32,642 nucleotides of DNA from an uncultured Muribaculaceae bacterium (lineage in GTDB: Bacteria > Bacteroidota > Bacteroidia > Bacteroidales > Muribaculaceae). A program made the translations under genes and the position numbers. The stretch covers positions 1 to 32,642 of the forward strand of contig CAJTRT010000026.1 of the NCBI GenBank assembly GCA_910579105.1. Reading direction: 5' to 3'. Each line of letters starts with the position of its first letter. Position 1 is the stretch's first letter. The notes below the pieces were generated by a model. It saw only the letters and a list, made by a program, of their open reading frames with translations. It had not been told where the DNA came from and ran no database searches. Below, piece after piece: positions 7,045-15,142 of this stretch.

Positions 7045-9078
7045 TTAAACGCGGCCGAGGAACCGGAGCACCTGCTCCAGGATGTTCTGGGCGGTGAAGC
7101 CGAATTTCTCATCGAGAACCTTGTAGGGCGCCGAGGCACCGAAATGGTCGAGGCCGAAGACTTTCCCGCGCGGGCCCACGATGCCCTGGAGCGTCGACGG
7201 GAGGCCGGCGGTGAGGCCGAACACGGGGGTGCCTTCGGGAATCACGCTGTCGCGGTATTCCTTGCTCTGTTCCTCGAACAGGCCGATGGAGGGCACGGAG
7301 ACCACGCGGCAGGGCACTTCGCCCGCTTCGAGCTGGGCGGCCACCTCGCACAGCAGCGACACCTCGGAACCGTTGGCCACGAGCGTCACCTGGGGGTGGG
7401 GGGTATCCATCACCACATAGCCGCCCATGCGCGCGCCCTTGGCCTCCTCGAAGCGGTCGCCTGTGGCGGCGGGGAGGTCGGGTATGTTCTGGCGCGAGAG
7501 AATGAGGGCCGTGGGGGTCTCCTTGTTCTCCATGGCCATCTGCCAGCAGATAGAGGTCTCTATGGCGTCGGCCGGGCGCAGTACGAGCACCGAGGGCTTG
7601 CCGGAGAAGTTCCTGAGCTGTTCCATGAGGCGTATCTGCGCTTCCTGCTCGACCGGCTCGTGGGTCGGGCCGTCCTCGCCGACGCGGAAGGCGTCGTGGG
7701 TCCAGATGTATTTCACGGGCAGTTCCATCAGTGCGGCCATGCGCACGGCCGGCTTCATATAGTCGGAGAAGACGAAGAAGGTGCCGCACGCGCCAATCAC
7801 GCCTCCATGGAGGGCGATGCCGTTCATTATGGCGGCCATGGTCAGCTCGGATACTCCGGCGTGGAGGAACGCACCAGAGAAGTCGCCGTTGGTGAATGGG
7901 TGGGTGTTCTTCAGGAAGGCGTCGGTCTTATCGGAGTTGGCCAGGTCGGCCGAGGCCACCACCATGTTGCCGACTTTCTTGGCCAGCTCGGCGAGCACGG
8001 CTCCTGACGCGGCGCGGGTGGCGCTTCCGGGCTTCTGCGCTATGGCGCGGTAGTCGATGTCGGGGAGTTTGCCGTTGAGGTAGTCGTCGAGTTCCTTGGC
8101 GAGCTCGGGGTTGGCTTTGGCCCACTCGGCCTCGGCGGCCTTGCGGTCGGCGCAGATCCGGCGCAGCTCCTCGTTGCGGTCGGCGTAGAGCTTCTCAACC
8201 TCGGCGGGTATCTTCCAGGGGTCGGCGGGATCCGCTCCGAGGTTGGCCAGGGTCTTGTCGAGGTCGGCGCCGGCAGCCGACAGGGGCTGGCCGTGGGTGG
8301 AGCACTGGCCCTCGTAGCAGGAGCCGTCGGCTTTCACGGCGCCGCGGCCCATGACGGTGTTGCCTATGATGATTGTCGGGCGTTTGTCCTCTTTCTGGGC
8401 GGCTTCGAGCGCGCCGGCGATGGCTACCGGGTCGGTGCCGTCGATTTCGATCACGTTCCAGTGCCATGCGCGGTATTTCATGGCCACGTCCTCGCGGTCA
8501 ACAGCGTCGACGTAGGTCGAGAGCTGCACGCGGTTGCTGTCGTAGAACATGATCAGGTTGCTCAGGCCGAGGTAGCCGGCTATTCGTCCGGCTCCCTGCG
8601 AGATTTCCTCCTGTATGCCGCCGTCGGAGATGAAGGCGTAGGTCTTGTGGGATACGACGTCGCCGAACCTGGCCTGGAGGAAGCGCTCGGCGATCGCGCA
8701 CCCTACGGCCATGGTGTGTCCCTGGCCAAGGGGGCCGGAAGTGTTCTCGACGCCGCGGGTGGGATCAAGCTCGGGGTGGCCCGGGCACGCGCTGCCCCAC
8801 TGGCGGAGCTGTTTCAGCTCGTCGACGGTGTACTTCCCGGTAAGGGCGAGCACCGAGTAGAGCATCGGCGACATATGGCCGGGATCGAGGAAGAAACGGT
8901 CGCGGGCGAACCATGTGGGGTCGTCGGGGTCGGTCACCAGGAATTTCGAGTAGAGCACGTTGGCGAAGTCGGCTCCGCCCATCGCGCCGCCGGGGTGGCC
9001 CGACTTGGCTTTCTCAACCATCATGGCGGCGAGCACTCTGATTGTGTCGGCCGCCCGGTTCATAACGGGGATTTCCAT
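7045..9078 (-). CDS. tkt: Transketolase
   Basis: A 677-residue thiamine-diphosphate enzyme of the non-oxidative pentose phosphate pathway, moving two-carbon units between sugar phosphates. The N-terminal pyrophosphate domain has KSGHPGGAMGGAD and the Mg/ThDP region SDGGIQEEISQGAGR...NLIMFYDSN. The middle domain has the pyrimidine-domain segment THDAFRVGEDGPTHEPVEQ, and the C-terminal domain ends with FGASAPYKVLDEKFGFT. The length is full for the family. M1 is used as start; M6 is possible. A -7 box lies 80 bases upstream. The upstream sugar transporter is separated by a terminator, so the two are probably separate transcripts even though both serve sugar use. Confidence 0.97.
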   Translation of the reverse strand: MEIPVMNRAADTIRVLAAMMVEKAKSGHPGGAMGGADFANVLYSKFLVTDPDDPTWFARDRFFLDPGHMSPMLYSVLALTGKYTVDELKQLRQWGSACPGHPELDPTRGVENTSGPLGQGHTMAVGCAIAERFLQARFGDVVSHKTYAFISDGGIQEEISQGAGRIAGYLGLSNLIMFYDSNRVQLSTYVDAVDREDVAMKYRAWHWNVIEIDGTDPVAIAGALEAAQKEDKRPTIIIGNTVMGRGAVKADGSCYEGQCSTHGQPLSAAGADLDKTLANLGADPADPWKIPAEVEKLYADRNEELRRICADRKAAEAEWAKANPELAKELDDYLNGKLPDIDYRAIAQKPGSATRAASGAVLAELAKKVGNMVVASADLANSDKTDAFLKNTHPFTNGDFSGAFLHAGVSELTMAAIMNGIALHGGVIGACGTFFVFSDYMKPAVRMAALMELPVKYIWTHDAFRVGEDGPTHEPVEQEAQIRLMEQLRNFSGKPSVLVLRPADAIETSICWQMAMENKETPTALILSRQNIPDLPAATGDRFEEAKGARMGGYVVMDTPHPQVTLVANGSEVSLLCEVAAQLEAGEVPCRVVSVPSIGLFEEQSKEYRDSVIPEGTPVFGLTAGLPSTLQGIVGPRGKVFGLDHFGASAPYKVLDEKFGFTAQNILEQVLRFLGRV

Positions 9079-9158
9079 ATAGTTTTTAGTGTTGGTAAGA
9101 AGGCAGGATTTTGTATTGACGTATGCGGGCCGTCCGGGATGTCGGTCGGCTTCATCGG

Positions 9159-9166
9159 CAAAATTA
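9159..9166 (-). promoter_or_regulatory. -7 box of the transketolase promoter
   Basis: On the minus strand TAATTTTG, an exact TAnnTTTG match, 80 bases before the ATG. The nearest TTTG upstream is 24 bases away, longer than the usual 19-21, so the -33 element is uncertain. Confidence 0.5.
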
Positions 9167-9243
9167 AGTATAATCGGTGTAATTTAGGGTCAAAAATAGG
9201 CGAATTATAGGGTAATGATTGAACTGTGGCGCGGAAAGCGATG

Positions 9244-9287
9244 AAAAAACAGCGCGGATAGCGGTGGGTGCCGCTGTCCGCGCTGTT
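9244..9287 (-). terminator. Terminator after the sugar transporter
   Basis: A 17-position stem (9248-9264 with 9271-9287), one imperfect pair and a 6-base loop, followed on the minus strand by six T (9244-9249). It lies about 30 bases after the transporter stop codon. A T run also flanks the plus-strand side, so it may work in both directions. Confidence 0.85.
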
Positions 9288-9318
9288 TTGTCGGCCGCTG
9301 TCGCGGCTATGGGTTTTG

Positions 9319-10665
9319 TTAGATAGCGTCGAGCACTTCCTCTGCCTCTTCGGTTGTCTTGATGTCGGTGTTTACGTTCTTGGAGCCGATCAGGGCATAG
9401 AAGAGGATGTAGGCGGCGCTGCCGAGCACCACGAAATAGCTGGTCATATAGGAGCCGGCGATGTCGGCGATCCAGCCCTGCAAGGCCACCATCACGGCGC
9501 AGCCGAACACCATCGTCATGAAGGCGCCGGAAGCGATGGAGGTGTATTTGCCGAGACCCTCGACCGCCATGTTGAAGATGCCGCCCCACATCACGGAGGT
9601 GCAGAGACCAACCAGGATGAAGCCCAGGATGCCGACAGGGACCTCGGTCCATACCACGGAGACGTTACCCCAGTCGATGCCCGGCATGTTGATGGTCCAG
9701 CTGGTGGGTGCCATCATGCCGAAGAGGATAAGGGCCAGGGTAGCGGTTGAAACAGTGGCGATCATGGCGCGCGACGATACCTTGCCGCCGATCGAGCCGC
9801 CGATTGTGCGGCCAACGAGCATCAACAGCCAGTAGATAGCCACGATCTGGCCCACAATGCCGGCCTCCATGCCCATGCCGGGAGTAGCGCCGGAGGGGTC
9901 GGCCGTGAGGTATTGGAGGATGTAGGTGGGGGTTCCGACCTCTACGCTCATATAAAGGAATATGGCGAGGATGCCGAGTTTGAAATGAGTGAAGGAGAAC
10001 GCGCTGTGGGGGTCTTTGACCGCGGCCTTCTTGACCGCGGCTTTCTTGCCGACGTCGTTCGGTTCCTCGATTTTGCTGAACAGGATCACGATGAACGCCA
10101 CTATGAATATGGCGCCGGCGATGAAGAGCGCGGGGGTGGCGTCGGCTACCTTGGCTTTCGCGGCGTCGCCGATCAGGGCGCCCATGAGGATGTAGACGGC
10201 CACGGCCGCGGCGCTGTTGAAGGCCCCGCCGATCTGCAGCAGCTTGTTACCCTCGTTGCCGCCACCGCCAAGGGTGTTGAGCATCGGGTTGACGACGGTG
10301 TTGAGCATGCACATGCAGAAGCCCGAGATGAAGGCGCCGGCGAGGTATACGGCGAAAGCGCTGCTCTGCATGCTTTCCCAGCCGCTCATCCACTGCACGA
10401 AAATGCCGATAACGCCCACGACAAGCGCCATGAGCGCTGTGGCCTTGTAGCCGAAACGTTTGATAAGCATGCCCGAAGGGATGCCCATTACCAGGTAGGC
10501 GATGAAGTTGCCGTAGTTGCCGATCTGGGCTTCGAAGTTAGAGGCTCCGAACTGGTTCTTCACAATCACCGCCATTGGCGAGCATAGGTTTGTGACGAAC
10601 GCAATCATCGCGAACAGGGCCATCATGATTATGATGGCACCCCACTGTTTGTGCTGATTACTCAT
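9319..10665 (-). CDS. FHS/FucP-type MFS sugar transporter
   Basis: A 448-residue integral inner-membrane protein with about 12 hydrophobic helices, probably a proton/sugar symporter. The segment MGIPSGMLIKRFGYKATALMAL is an MFS loop 2-3 motif, and the central pattern NTVVNPMLNTLGGGGNEGNKLLQIGGAFNSAAA resembles the FucP (fucose:H+ symporter) subgroup found in many Bacteroidales. A Lys/Ala-rich cytoplasmic loop (KKAAVKKAAVK) divides the halves. The frame extends upstream to 10755, but the ATG at 10665 begins the conserved start MSNQHKQWGA and follows an AT-rich leader. The real sugar is not determinable; glucose, galactose or fucose are possible. The minus-strand terminator at 9244-9287 ends it. 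Confidence 0.9.
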   Translation of the reverse strand: MSNQHKQWGAIIIMMALFAMIAFVTNLCSPMAVIVKNQFGASNFEAQIGNYGNFIAYLVMGIPSGMLIKRFGYKATALMALVVGVIGIFVQWMSGWESMQSSAFAVYLAGAFISGFCMCMLNTVVNPMLNTLGGGGNEGNKLLQIGGAFNSAAAVAVYILMGALIGDAAKAKVADATPALFIAGAIFIVAFIVILFSKIEEPNDVGKKAAVKKAAVKDPHSAFSFTHFKLGILAIFLYMSVEVGTPTYILQYLTADPSGATPGMGMEAGIVGQIVAIYWLLMLVGRTIGGSIGGKVSSRAMIATVSTATLALILFGMMAPTSWTINMPGIDWGNVSVVWTEVPVGILGFILVGLCTSVMWGGIFNMAVEGLGKYTSIASGAFMTMVFGCAVMVALQGWIADIAGSYMTSYFVVLGSAAYILFYALIGSKNVNTDIKTTEEAEEVLDAI

Positions 10666-10768
10666 GATTAATCTAAGGAAATGTTGGTTTATTATTAGGT
10701 TTTTGAATTTGGCGTTACTGGAGCCGGCCGCTTTCGGCGGCGCGGCGCGTTTCATGATATTCGGGCAT

Positions 10769-10815
10769 AAAGTTAGCGCTTTTTCGCGGAATAGCCGCGA
10801 AAAAGCGCTGACTTT
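10769..10815 (-). terminator. Long hairpin terminator after the YggS-family gene
   Basis: A perfect 15-bp stem (AGCGCTTTTTCGCGG, 10775-10789, with 10795-10809) and a 5-base loop AATAG, extended outward to 21 pairs with one T-G pair. It sits between the YggS-family stop codon (10867) and the transporter start (10665). On the plus strand it is followed by a long T tract; on the minus strand the A/T pairs at its foot supply a shorter one. A weak -7-like TAACTTTA for the transporter overlaps its lower edge. Confidence 0.7.
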
Positions 10816-10866
10816 TTTATTTTGGGCGGGTGCCGCTGATTATTCGGCAGTGCGGCGCGAGTTGTG

Positions 10867-11559
10867 TCAATAGGCTCTTTCGCCGAATATGGCGGAGCCT
10901 ACGCGCACGATCGTGGCCCCTTCTTCCACCGCCAGGGGATAGTCGCCGCTCATGCCCATCGACACTTCGGTGAACCCGCGGAGGTCGGGGCATAGTTCAA
11001 GGGCGAGGTCGAAAAGGGAGCGGATGGCCCGGAAGTCGGCCCGGACGCGCTCCGCGTCGTCGGTGTTGGAGGCCATTCCCATGACGCCGCACAGGTGGGT
11101 GGCTTTCAGCGCCTCGAAGCGGCGCTCGCGGAAATACGTCTCGAACTCTTCGGGCGACAGGCCGGTCTTGGTCTCCTCGCAGGCGACGTGCACCTGCAAA
11201 AGTACCGGCTGGACGAATCCCTGCGCCACGGCCTCCCGGTCGATCGCGCCTAAGAGCCGCTCCGAGTCGACGCTCTCGATCAGCGACGGCCGCAGCCGCA
11301 GGAGCTGGCGCACCTTGTTGGTTTGCAGGTGGCCTATGAAGTGCCACCGCAACCCCTCGGTCTCGCCGGAGGGGAGCGCGGCCGCCTTGGCCTGCAGCTC
11401 CTGCACGCGGCTTTCGCCGAAAAGACGCTGCCCCGCGCCGTAAGCGTCAATGATCGCTTCTATGGGGTGGAATTTCGACACGGCTACCAGCTCCACTCCC
11501 TGCGGGAGGGTGGCTTTTATCTCGTCGATACGCCGTGCGATTTCAGTCTGCTCTGCCAT
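10867..11559 (-). CDS. YggS/PROSC-family pyridoxal phosphate homeostasis protein
   Basis: A 230-residue PLP-binding TIM-barrel protein that buffers cellular pyridoxal phosphate and affects amino-acid pools; no enzymatic reaction is established for the family. The PLP lysine is K29 in VELVAVSKFHP; other family marks are FGESRVQEL, WHFIGHLQTNK, SVDSERL, MGMASNT and the phosphate-binding SMGMSGDYPLAVEEGATIVRVGSAIFG near the C-terminus. The frame extends to 11649, but that would run into the DUF4494 gene, so the ATG at 11559 is chosen; this leaves a 31-base gap and starts where family similarity starts. It probably shares the DUF4494 transcript. Confidence 0.93.
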   Translation of the reverse strand: MAEQTEIARRIDEIKATLPQGVELVAVSKFHPIEAIIDAYGAGQRLFGESRVQELQAKAAALPSGETEGLRWHFIGHLQTNKVRQLLRLRPSLIESVDSERLLGAIDREAVAQGFVQPVLLQVHVACEETKTGLSPEEFETYFRERRFEALKATHLCGVMGMASNTDDAERVRADFRAIRSLFDLALELCPDLRGFTEVSMGMSGDYPLAVEEGATIVRVGSAIFGERAY

Positions 11560-11590
11560 CGGGGTGTGATTGTGGCGCTGTCCGGGCCTT

Positions 11591-12055
11591 TTATTCGGCT
11601 TTCGGCTCGGCGTTTTCGGGCTTTCCGCCAAGGTCAACCTTGTAGACATCCATATAGGGGGTCTCGGTGATCGACACTATGTCGAAGTCGGCCATCGTGC
11701 CCTTCATGCCATCCATGAAGTTGTCGTAAGCCCCTTTGAAGTCGCTCCCGGAAACGAGGATCTGCGACACCGACTTCTTTTCGGCGGCGGTCTTCTCGTC
11801 GATGGTGATGAAGGCCACCTTCACCAGATACCACTTGTCGGCGGTGTCGTCCCAGAATATCTCCGAGATCTTGGTGGATTTGGCGGAGCTGATGGTCAGC
11901 TCGCCCGAGACGAACGGGGTCAGCTCCTGCGTGATGCGCGCCACGGCCTCGGTGATCGACAGCGCGTCGACGAGGTACGGCTCGGTTACTTTCTTTATCG
12001 CCCCGTTTTCCATCGTCTTGTCGAAACGGGCCTTACATTCTATCCAGTTTGCCAT
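11591..12055 (-). CDS. DUF4494 domain protein
   Basis: A 154-residue cytoplasmic protein of the Bacteroidetes-specific DUF4494 family. Typical features are the start MANWIECKARFDKT, the motif VTEPYLVDALSITEAVARITQELTPF, and the C-terminal half DFKGAYDNFMDGMKGTMADFDIVSITETPYMDVYKVDL. The function is unknown. The last 15 residues are charged and Pro-rich and probably disordered. It is the first gene of a two-gene unit with the YggS-family gene and has a -7 promoter box at 12160-12167, giving a leader of roughly 100 bases. Confidence 0.9.
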   Translation of the reverse strand: MANWIECKARFDKTMENGAIKKVTEPYLVDALSITEAVARITQELTPFVSGELTISSAKSTKISEIFWDDTADKWYLVKVAFITIDEKTAAEKKSVSQILVSGSDFKGAYDNFMDGMKGTMADFDIVSITETPYMDVYKVDLGGKPENAEPKAE

Positions 12056-12102
12056 AAGGGTATTTCTTGTTTGTTGGGTGTTTCGTGTTAATCCGCGGTT
12101 CT

Positions 12103-12134
12103 GTTGCGCGGTTGGGTTGAAAAGCGTAAATTCG
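12103..12134 (+). promoter_or_regulatory. Promoter of the DUF4492 gene
   Basis: TTG (12104-12106), a 20-base spacer, then TAAATTCG (12127-12134), the TTCG variant of the -7 box. It lies about 95 bases before the ATG at 12230 and points away from the DUF4494 promoter. Confidence 0.5.
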
Positions 12135-12159
12135 CGGGTGTCCCCCCGAAAACGCGGGG

Positions 12160-12167
12160 CAAAATTA
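12160..12167 (-). promoter_or_regulatory. -7 box of the DUF4494-yggS unit
   Basis: On the minus strand TAATTTTG, an exact TAnnTTTG match. No good -33 partner is seen at 19-21 bases. It lies between the divergent DUF4492 promoter and that gene's start codon. Confidence 0.5.
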
Positions 12168-12229
12168 CGAAATTATTCCGCAATAACCGCCACCGCGGGT
12201 CTACAATATTCGTCGTCAGACAGTACGCT

Positions 12230-12463
12230 ATGAATGTCAGAACAAAAGGATTTTTCGCGCGTGTGTGGGACCTCTATGCCGGGGGCTTCCGCGAGATGAC
12301 CGTCGGCCGCAAGCTATGGGCTTTGATTATCGTGAAGCTCGCGATAATGTTCCTGGTGTTCAAGCTGTTTTTCTTCCCCGACAAGCTGCGCGAGGAATAT
12401 GACACCGACGCGGAGCGAGCTGCCGCCGTCCGCTCGTCGCTCACCGATCCCGCCCGCCGGTAA
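12230..12463 (+). CDS. DUF4492 small membrane protein
   Basis: A 77-residue protein with one hydrophobic helix (about residues 29-48, LWALIIVKLAIMFLVFKLFFFP) and the family signature DLYAGGFREMTVGRKLW just before it. In many Bacteroidetes the DUF4492 gene sits directly upstream of the cytochrome bd oxidase genes cydAB, which suggests a small accessory subunit role at the inner membrane. Here no cyd gene follows: a repeat element and a convergent Crp-family gene do. The start at 12230 is chosen because the hydrophobic/GFREMT core is near it and the longer frame begins within the promoter. The C-terminus is charged and probably cytoplasmic. Confidence 0.85.
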   Translation: MNVRTKGFFARVWDLYAGGFREMTVGRKLWALIIVKLAIMFLVFKLFFFPDKLREEYDTDAERAAAVRSSLTDPARR

Positions 12464-12491
12464 ACCGCAACCAATAGGGCTGCGTCACGAT

Positions 12492-12576
12492 GTAGGGACG
12501 TGCCTTCGGCACGTTGAATGAACCGTTGTCTGTCACAAGATAGCCGCTCGGCCACATGCCGAAGGCATGTCCCTAC
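12492..12576. repeat. REPIN-like palindromic element, copy 2
   Basis: This 85-bp element is bounded by GTAGGGACGTGCC (12492-12504) and a complement with one mismatch (12564-12576). Each end forms its own hairpin: ACGTGCC-TTC-GGCACGT at 12498-12514 and ACATGCC-GAA-GGCATGT at 12554-12570. It shares the GTAGGGAC edge and overall size with copy 1 (6890-6973), while the interior is unrelated. Confidence 0.8.
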
Positions 12577-12645
12577 GTCGGCTGTGCGTTTGCCTTTTGC
12601 GTGGCTTATATATAATGGCGATTGACGACGATTCCTCTTTCTGTG

Positions 12646-13344
12646 TTATCCGAATTTGGAAATCTTGCGCAGCATAGGCTCGTTCAGCAGTTTGATCTGT
12701 CGGCCGTCGACCGTGATCAGTTTCTCCGACACGAAGCCCGAAAGGGTGCGAATGGCGTTGGAGGTGGTCATGTTAGAGAGGTTCGCCAGGTCCTCGCGCG
12801 CCATATATATGCGGAGCGTCATGTTGTCCTCCTCGAATCCGTAGTGGTCGCGGAGCACTATCAGCGCCTCCGCCAGTCGGCCGCGGATGTGCTTCTGCGT
12901 AAGGTTGACGATCTTGCGGTCCGAGCCGCCGAGATCGTGCGAGAGCTGCTGGATGAAGAACCACGCCAGCTTCACGTTGTTGTTTATCATCTCCTCGACG
13001 AGCTTCATAGGAATCGTCCCCACCACCGACGGCTCGATTGCCGCCGCCGACGAGTTGTAGACCTCGTTGGCGAAATAGGCGCGGTAGCCGAAATACTGTA
13101 CCGGGCGTATGAGGCGCAGGATCTGCACCCGGCCCCCTATGCCGTCCTTGAACTTCTTGACCTTGCCCGAAAGCAGGCACCAGATGAACTCCGGCTCCTC
13201 CCCTTCGGCATAGATCATCTGGTTCTTCTTGTAGTTGTGGATCACGAAGGCGTCGATGATGCGGCGCTTCTCCTCGCTGTTGAGGATGGTCCAGATTTCA
13301 GAGAGATCTTCGCTGATTACCTTTTCAAGGGCGCTCTTTATCAT
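12646..13344 (-). CDS. Crp/Fnr-family transcription regulator
   Basis: A 232-residue regulator with an N-terminal cyclic-nucleotide-binding-like beta barrel (about 20-130, including KNQMIYAEGEEPEFIWCLLSGKVKKF) and a C-terminal winged helix (about 150-215, IYMAREDLANLSNMTTSNAIRTLSGFVSEKLI). It lacks the N-terminal cysteine cluster of oxygen-sensing FNR, so an iron-sulfur sensor is unlikely; the ligand is unknown. The frame extends to 13461, but that would start inside the -33 box, so the ATG at 13344 is chosen. A perfect promoter lies about 85 bases upstream. Its targets cannot be told from this window. Confidence 0.92.
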   Translation of the reverse strand: MIKSALEKVISEDLSEIWTILNSEEKRRIIDAFVIHNYKKNQMIYAEGEEPEFIWCLLSGKVKKFKDGIGGRVQILRLIRPVQYFGYRAYFANEVYNSSAAAIEPSVVGTIPMKLVEEMINNNVKLAWFFIQQLSHDLGGSDRKIVNLTQKHIRGRLAEALIVLRDHYGFEEDNMTLRIYMAREDLANLSNMTTSNAIRTLSGFVSEKLITVDGRQIKLLNEPMLRKISKFG

Positions 13345-13429
13345 AGAGGTGGGTGGTTGGCAGTTGTCGCCGCGGCCCGCCGGAACAACTTTCTCGCCCC
13401 TGCCGGTCGCGCAATTATGTTTTATAACA

Positions 13430-13462
13430 CAAAGATACGACAAAATTTCCCCCGCCACCAAA
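13430..13462 (-). promoter_or_regulatory. Consensus promoter of the Crp-family gene
   Basis: On the minus strand TTTG (13459-13462), a 21-base spacer, then TATCTTTG (13430-13437), both exact consensus. The leader would be about 80 bases. Confidence 0.8.
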
Positions 13463-13544
13463 TTTTCTCCAAACTTTTTTCCTCGGGCATTTTACGGGAT
13501 TTAATGAGATTCTGTACGTCCGGTATACTTAAATTGGCTGCTGT

Positions 13545-13552
13545 TACGTTTG
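13545..13552 (+). promoter_or_regulatory. -7 box upstream of the NhaC-type antiporter gene
   Basis: TACGTTTG, an exact TAnnTTTG match 84 bases before the ATG at 13637. No -33 match is found at the usual spacing, so confidence is modest. Confidence 0.4.
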
Positions 13553-13636
13553 TAAAGGAAATTAATGTATCTGCGGGGTTGCTTCAAGGTTGTGCCCCGG
13601 AGTTTCCAAGGTATAATTTAATTGGCAGACAAAGGA

Positions 13637-15085
13637 ATGAAAATCAAAGGCGCGGGGGCCGCGGGAGGCTTCCGGGAGCCGTCGGCGGCGCTGGCGCTGA
13701 TGCCGGTGGCGGTGTTGTTGTGTGCGATGGCGCTGCTTCTCGTTTTCGGGGGTGCCGGCGCGGTGCAGGATTACAGTCCGTGGCTGTTGCTGGGCTCGGG
13801 AGTGGTGGCGGCGGTCGCCGCGGTGGCCGTTTGCCGCTGTCCGCTGGCGAACCTGTGGGGAGGTCTACGCAGGAGCGGCAGCCAGATTGTCCCGTCGATA
13901 CCGATTCTGCTGCTCATCGGCACGGTGTCGGCCACCTGGATGCTCAGCGGCGTTGTCCCTGTGCTGATAGATTGCGGGCTGAAGGTGCTGAATCCGGCGC
14001 TCTTCCTCTTCACGGCCTGCGCCATAAGCGCGGTGATTTCGGTGCTGACGGGGAGTTCCTGGACCACGATCGCCACCATCGGCGTGGCGCTGATGGGTAT
14101 CGGCACGGTTATGGGGTATTCCGCCGGATGGGTCGCCGGGGCGATTATCTCCGGGGCGTATTTCGGCGACAAGCTGTCGCCGCTCTCCGACACCACGGTG
14201 CTCGCATCCTCTTCCTGCGGGGTCGAGCTGTTCCGCCATATCCGCTACATGATGCTCACCTCCGCCCCGGCCATGGCGCTCGCCCTGGGCGTCTTCGCGG
14301 TTGTCGGTCTGGTCGGCGACTACGGGGCCGCGGAAAGCAGGGGGGAACTCGCGGCGGGGCTTGCCGACACGTTCAACCTCACTCCCTGGCTTATGGCGGT
14401 GCCCCTCGCGACCGGGCTTATGATCGCTTTCCGGGTAAACTCATATCTCACGCTCGCCGCCAGTTCGCTGTTGGGGCTTACGGCGATGTTCGTGTTCCAG
14501 CCGCAGGTTGTGGAGGCGCTGGATGGAGGCTCCGCGCTGACAGCCATAAAGGTGCTCGCGACATCCACACAGCTTGCCACCGGATCCGAACTGCTTGATT
14601 CCCTTGTCGCAACCGGGGGGATGGAGGGGATGCTGCCGACGGTGCTTCTCGTGACATGCGCCATGGTGTTCGGGGGCGTGATGATCGGCAGCGGCATGCT
14701 GCGCTCGATAACCGGGGCGCTCACCAAGCGCATAAAGACATCCCGTTCCACCGTGGCCGCGACCGTGGCCAGCGGTTTGGCGCTGAACGCCTACACCGGA
14801 GACCAATACCTATCGATTATCCTTTCCTCCAATATGTTCCGCCCGATGTACGAGAGCAACGGCCTGGAGCGCCGCCTGCTGAGCCGCACCGTGGAGGACG
14901 CAGTGTCGGTCACCTCTGTGCTGATTCCATGGAACTCCTGCGGCCTCACCCAGGCCACCGTGCTCGGGGTGGCCACGCTGACGTATCTGCCTTACTGCGT
15001 GTTCAATATCGTCAGCCCCCTTATGTCGCTCGCGATGGCCTGGGCCGGGATACGCATACGCCGGGTGGTGCCGGGGCGTGCCTGA
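13637..15085 (+). CDS. nhaC: NhaC-family Na+/H+ antiporter
   Basis: A 482-residue polytopic inner-membrane protein that probably exports sodium in exchange for protons. The family core is GSSWTTIATIGVALMGIG followed by GAIISGAYFGDKLSPLSDTT, which carries the conserved Asp/Ser residues of NhaC, and a second half with NAYTGDQYLSIILSSNMF and SVTSVLIPWNSCG. About 11-12 hydrophobic helices are visible. Start choice: the ATG at 13637 has an AAAGGA sequence right before it; a TTG at 13622 would add five residues. It is followed after 57 bases by priA, which has its own promoter. Confidence 0.92.
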   Translation: MKIKGAGAAGGFREPSAALALMPVAVLLCAMALLLVFGGAGAVQDYSPWLLLGSGVVAAVAAVAVCRCPLANLWGGLRRSGSQIVPSIPILLLIGTVSATWMLSGVVPVLIDCGLKVLNPALFLFTACAISAVISVLTGSSWTTIATIGVALMGIGTVMGYSAGWVAGAIISGAYFGDKLSPLSDTTVLASSSCGVELFRHIRYMMLTSAPAMALALGVFAVVGLVGDYGAAESRGELAAGLADTFNLTPWLMAVPLATGLMIAFRVNSYLTLAASSLLGLTAMFVFQPQVVEALDGGSALTAIKVLATSTQLATGSELLDSLVATGGMEGMLPTVLLVTCAMVFGGVMIGSGMLRSITGALTKRIKTSRSTVAATVASGLALNAYTGDQYLSIILSSNMFRPMYESNGLERRLLSRTVEDAVSVTSVLIPWNSCGLTQATVLGVATLTYLPYCVFNIVSPLMSLAMAWAGIRIRRVVPGRA

Positions 15086-15092
15086 GTTTCCG

Positions 15093-15124
15093 TTTCCCCG
15101 TTTGCGGGGAAATGACTACCTTTG
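15093..15124 (+). promoter_or_regulatory. Promoter of priA
   Basis: TTTC (15093-15096, one mismatch to TTTG), a 20-base spacer, then TACCTTTG (15117-15124). The priA ATG follows 18 bases later. Because a TTG at 15122 lies inside this -7 box, that upstream start can be dismissed. Confidence 0.7.
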
Positions 15125-15142
15125 CGGAAAGAATCAAGCCTT

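Noticed and set aside
12646..13344. Oxygen-sensing FNR
   Set aside because: The N-terminal cysteine cluster needed for the 4Fe-4S sensor is absent; the only Cys in the sensor domain is isolated.
12622..14598. A 658-codon plus-strand open frame
   Set aside because: It lies antisense to the Crp-family gene and out of frame with nhaC; its composition is Arg/Gly/His-rich with no domain pattern. It is a GC-rich shadow of two well-recognised genes.
15122..15142. TTG start codon of priA seven codons upstream
   Set aside because: It lies inside the -7 promoter box and so would be upstream of the transcription start.
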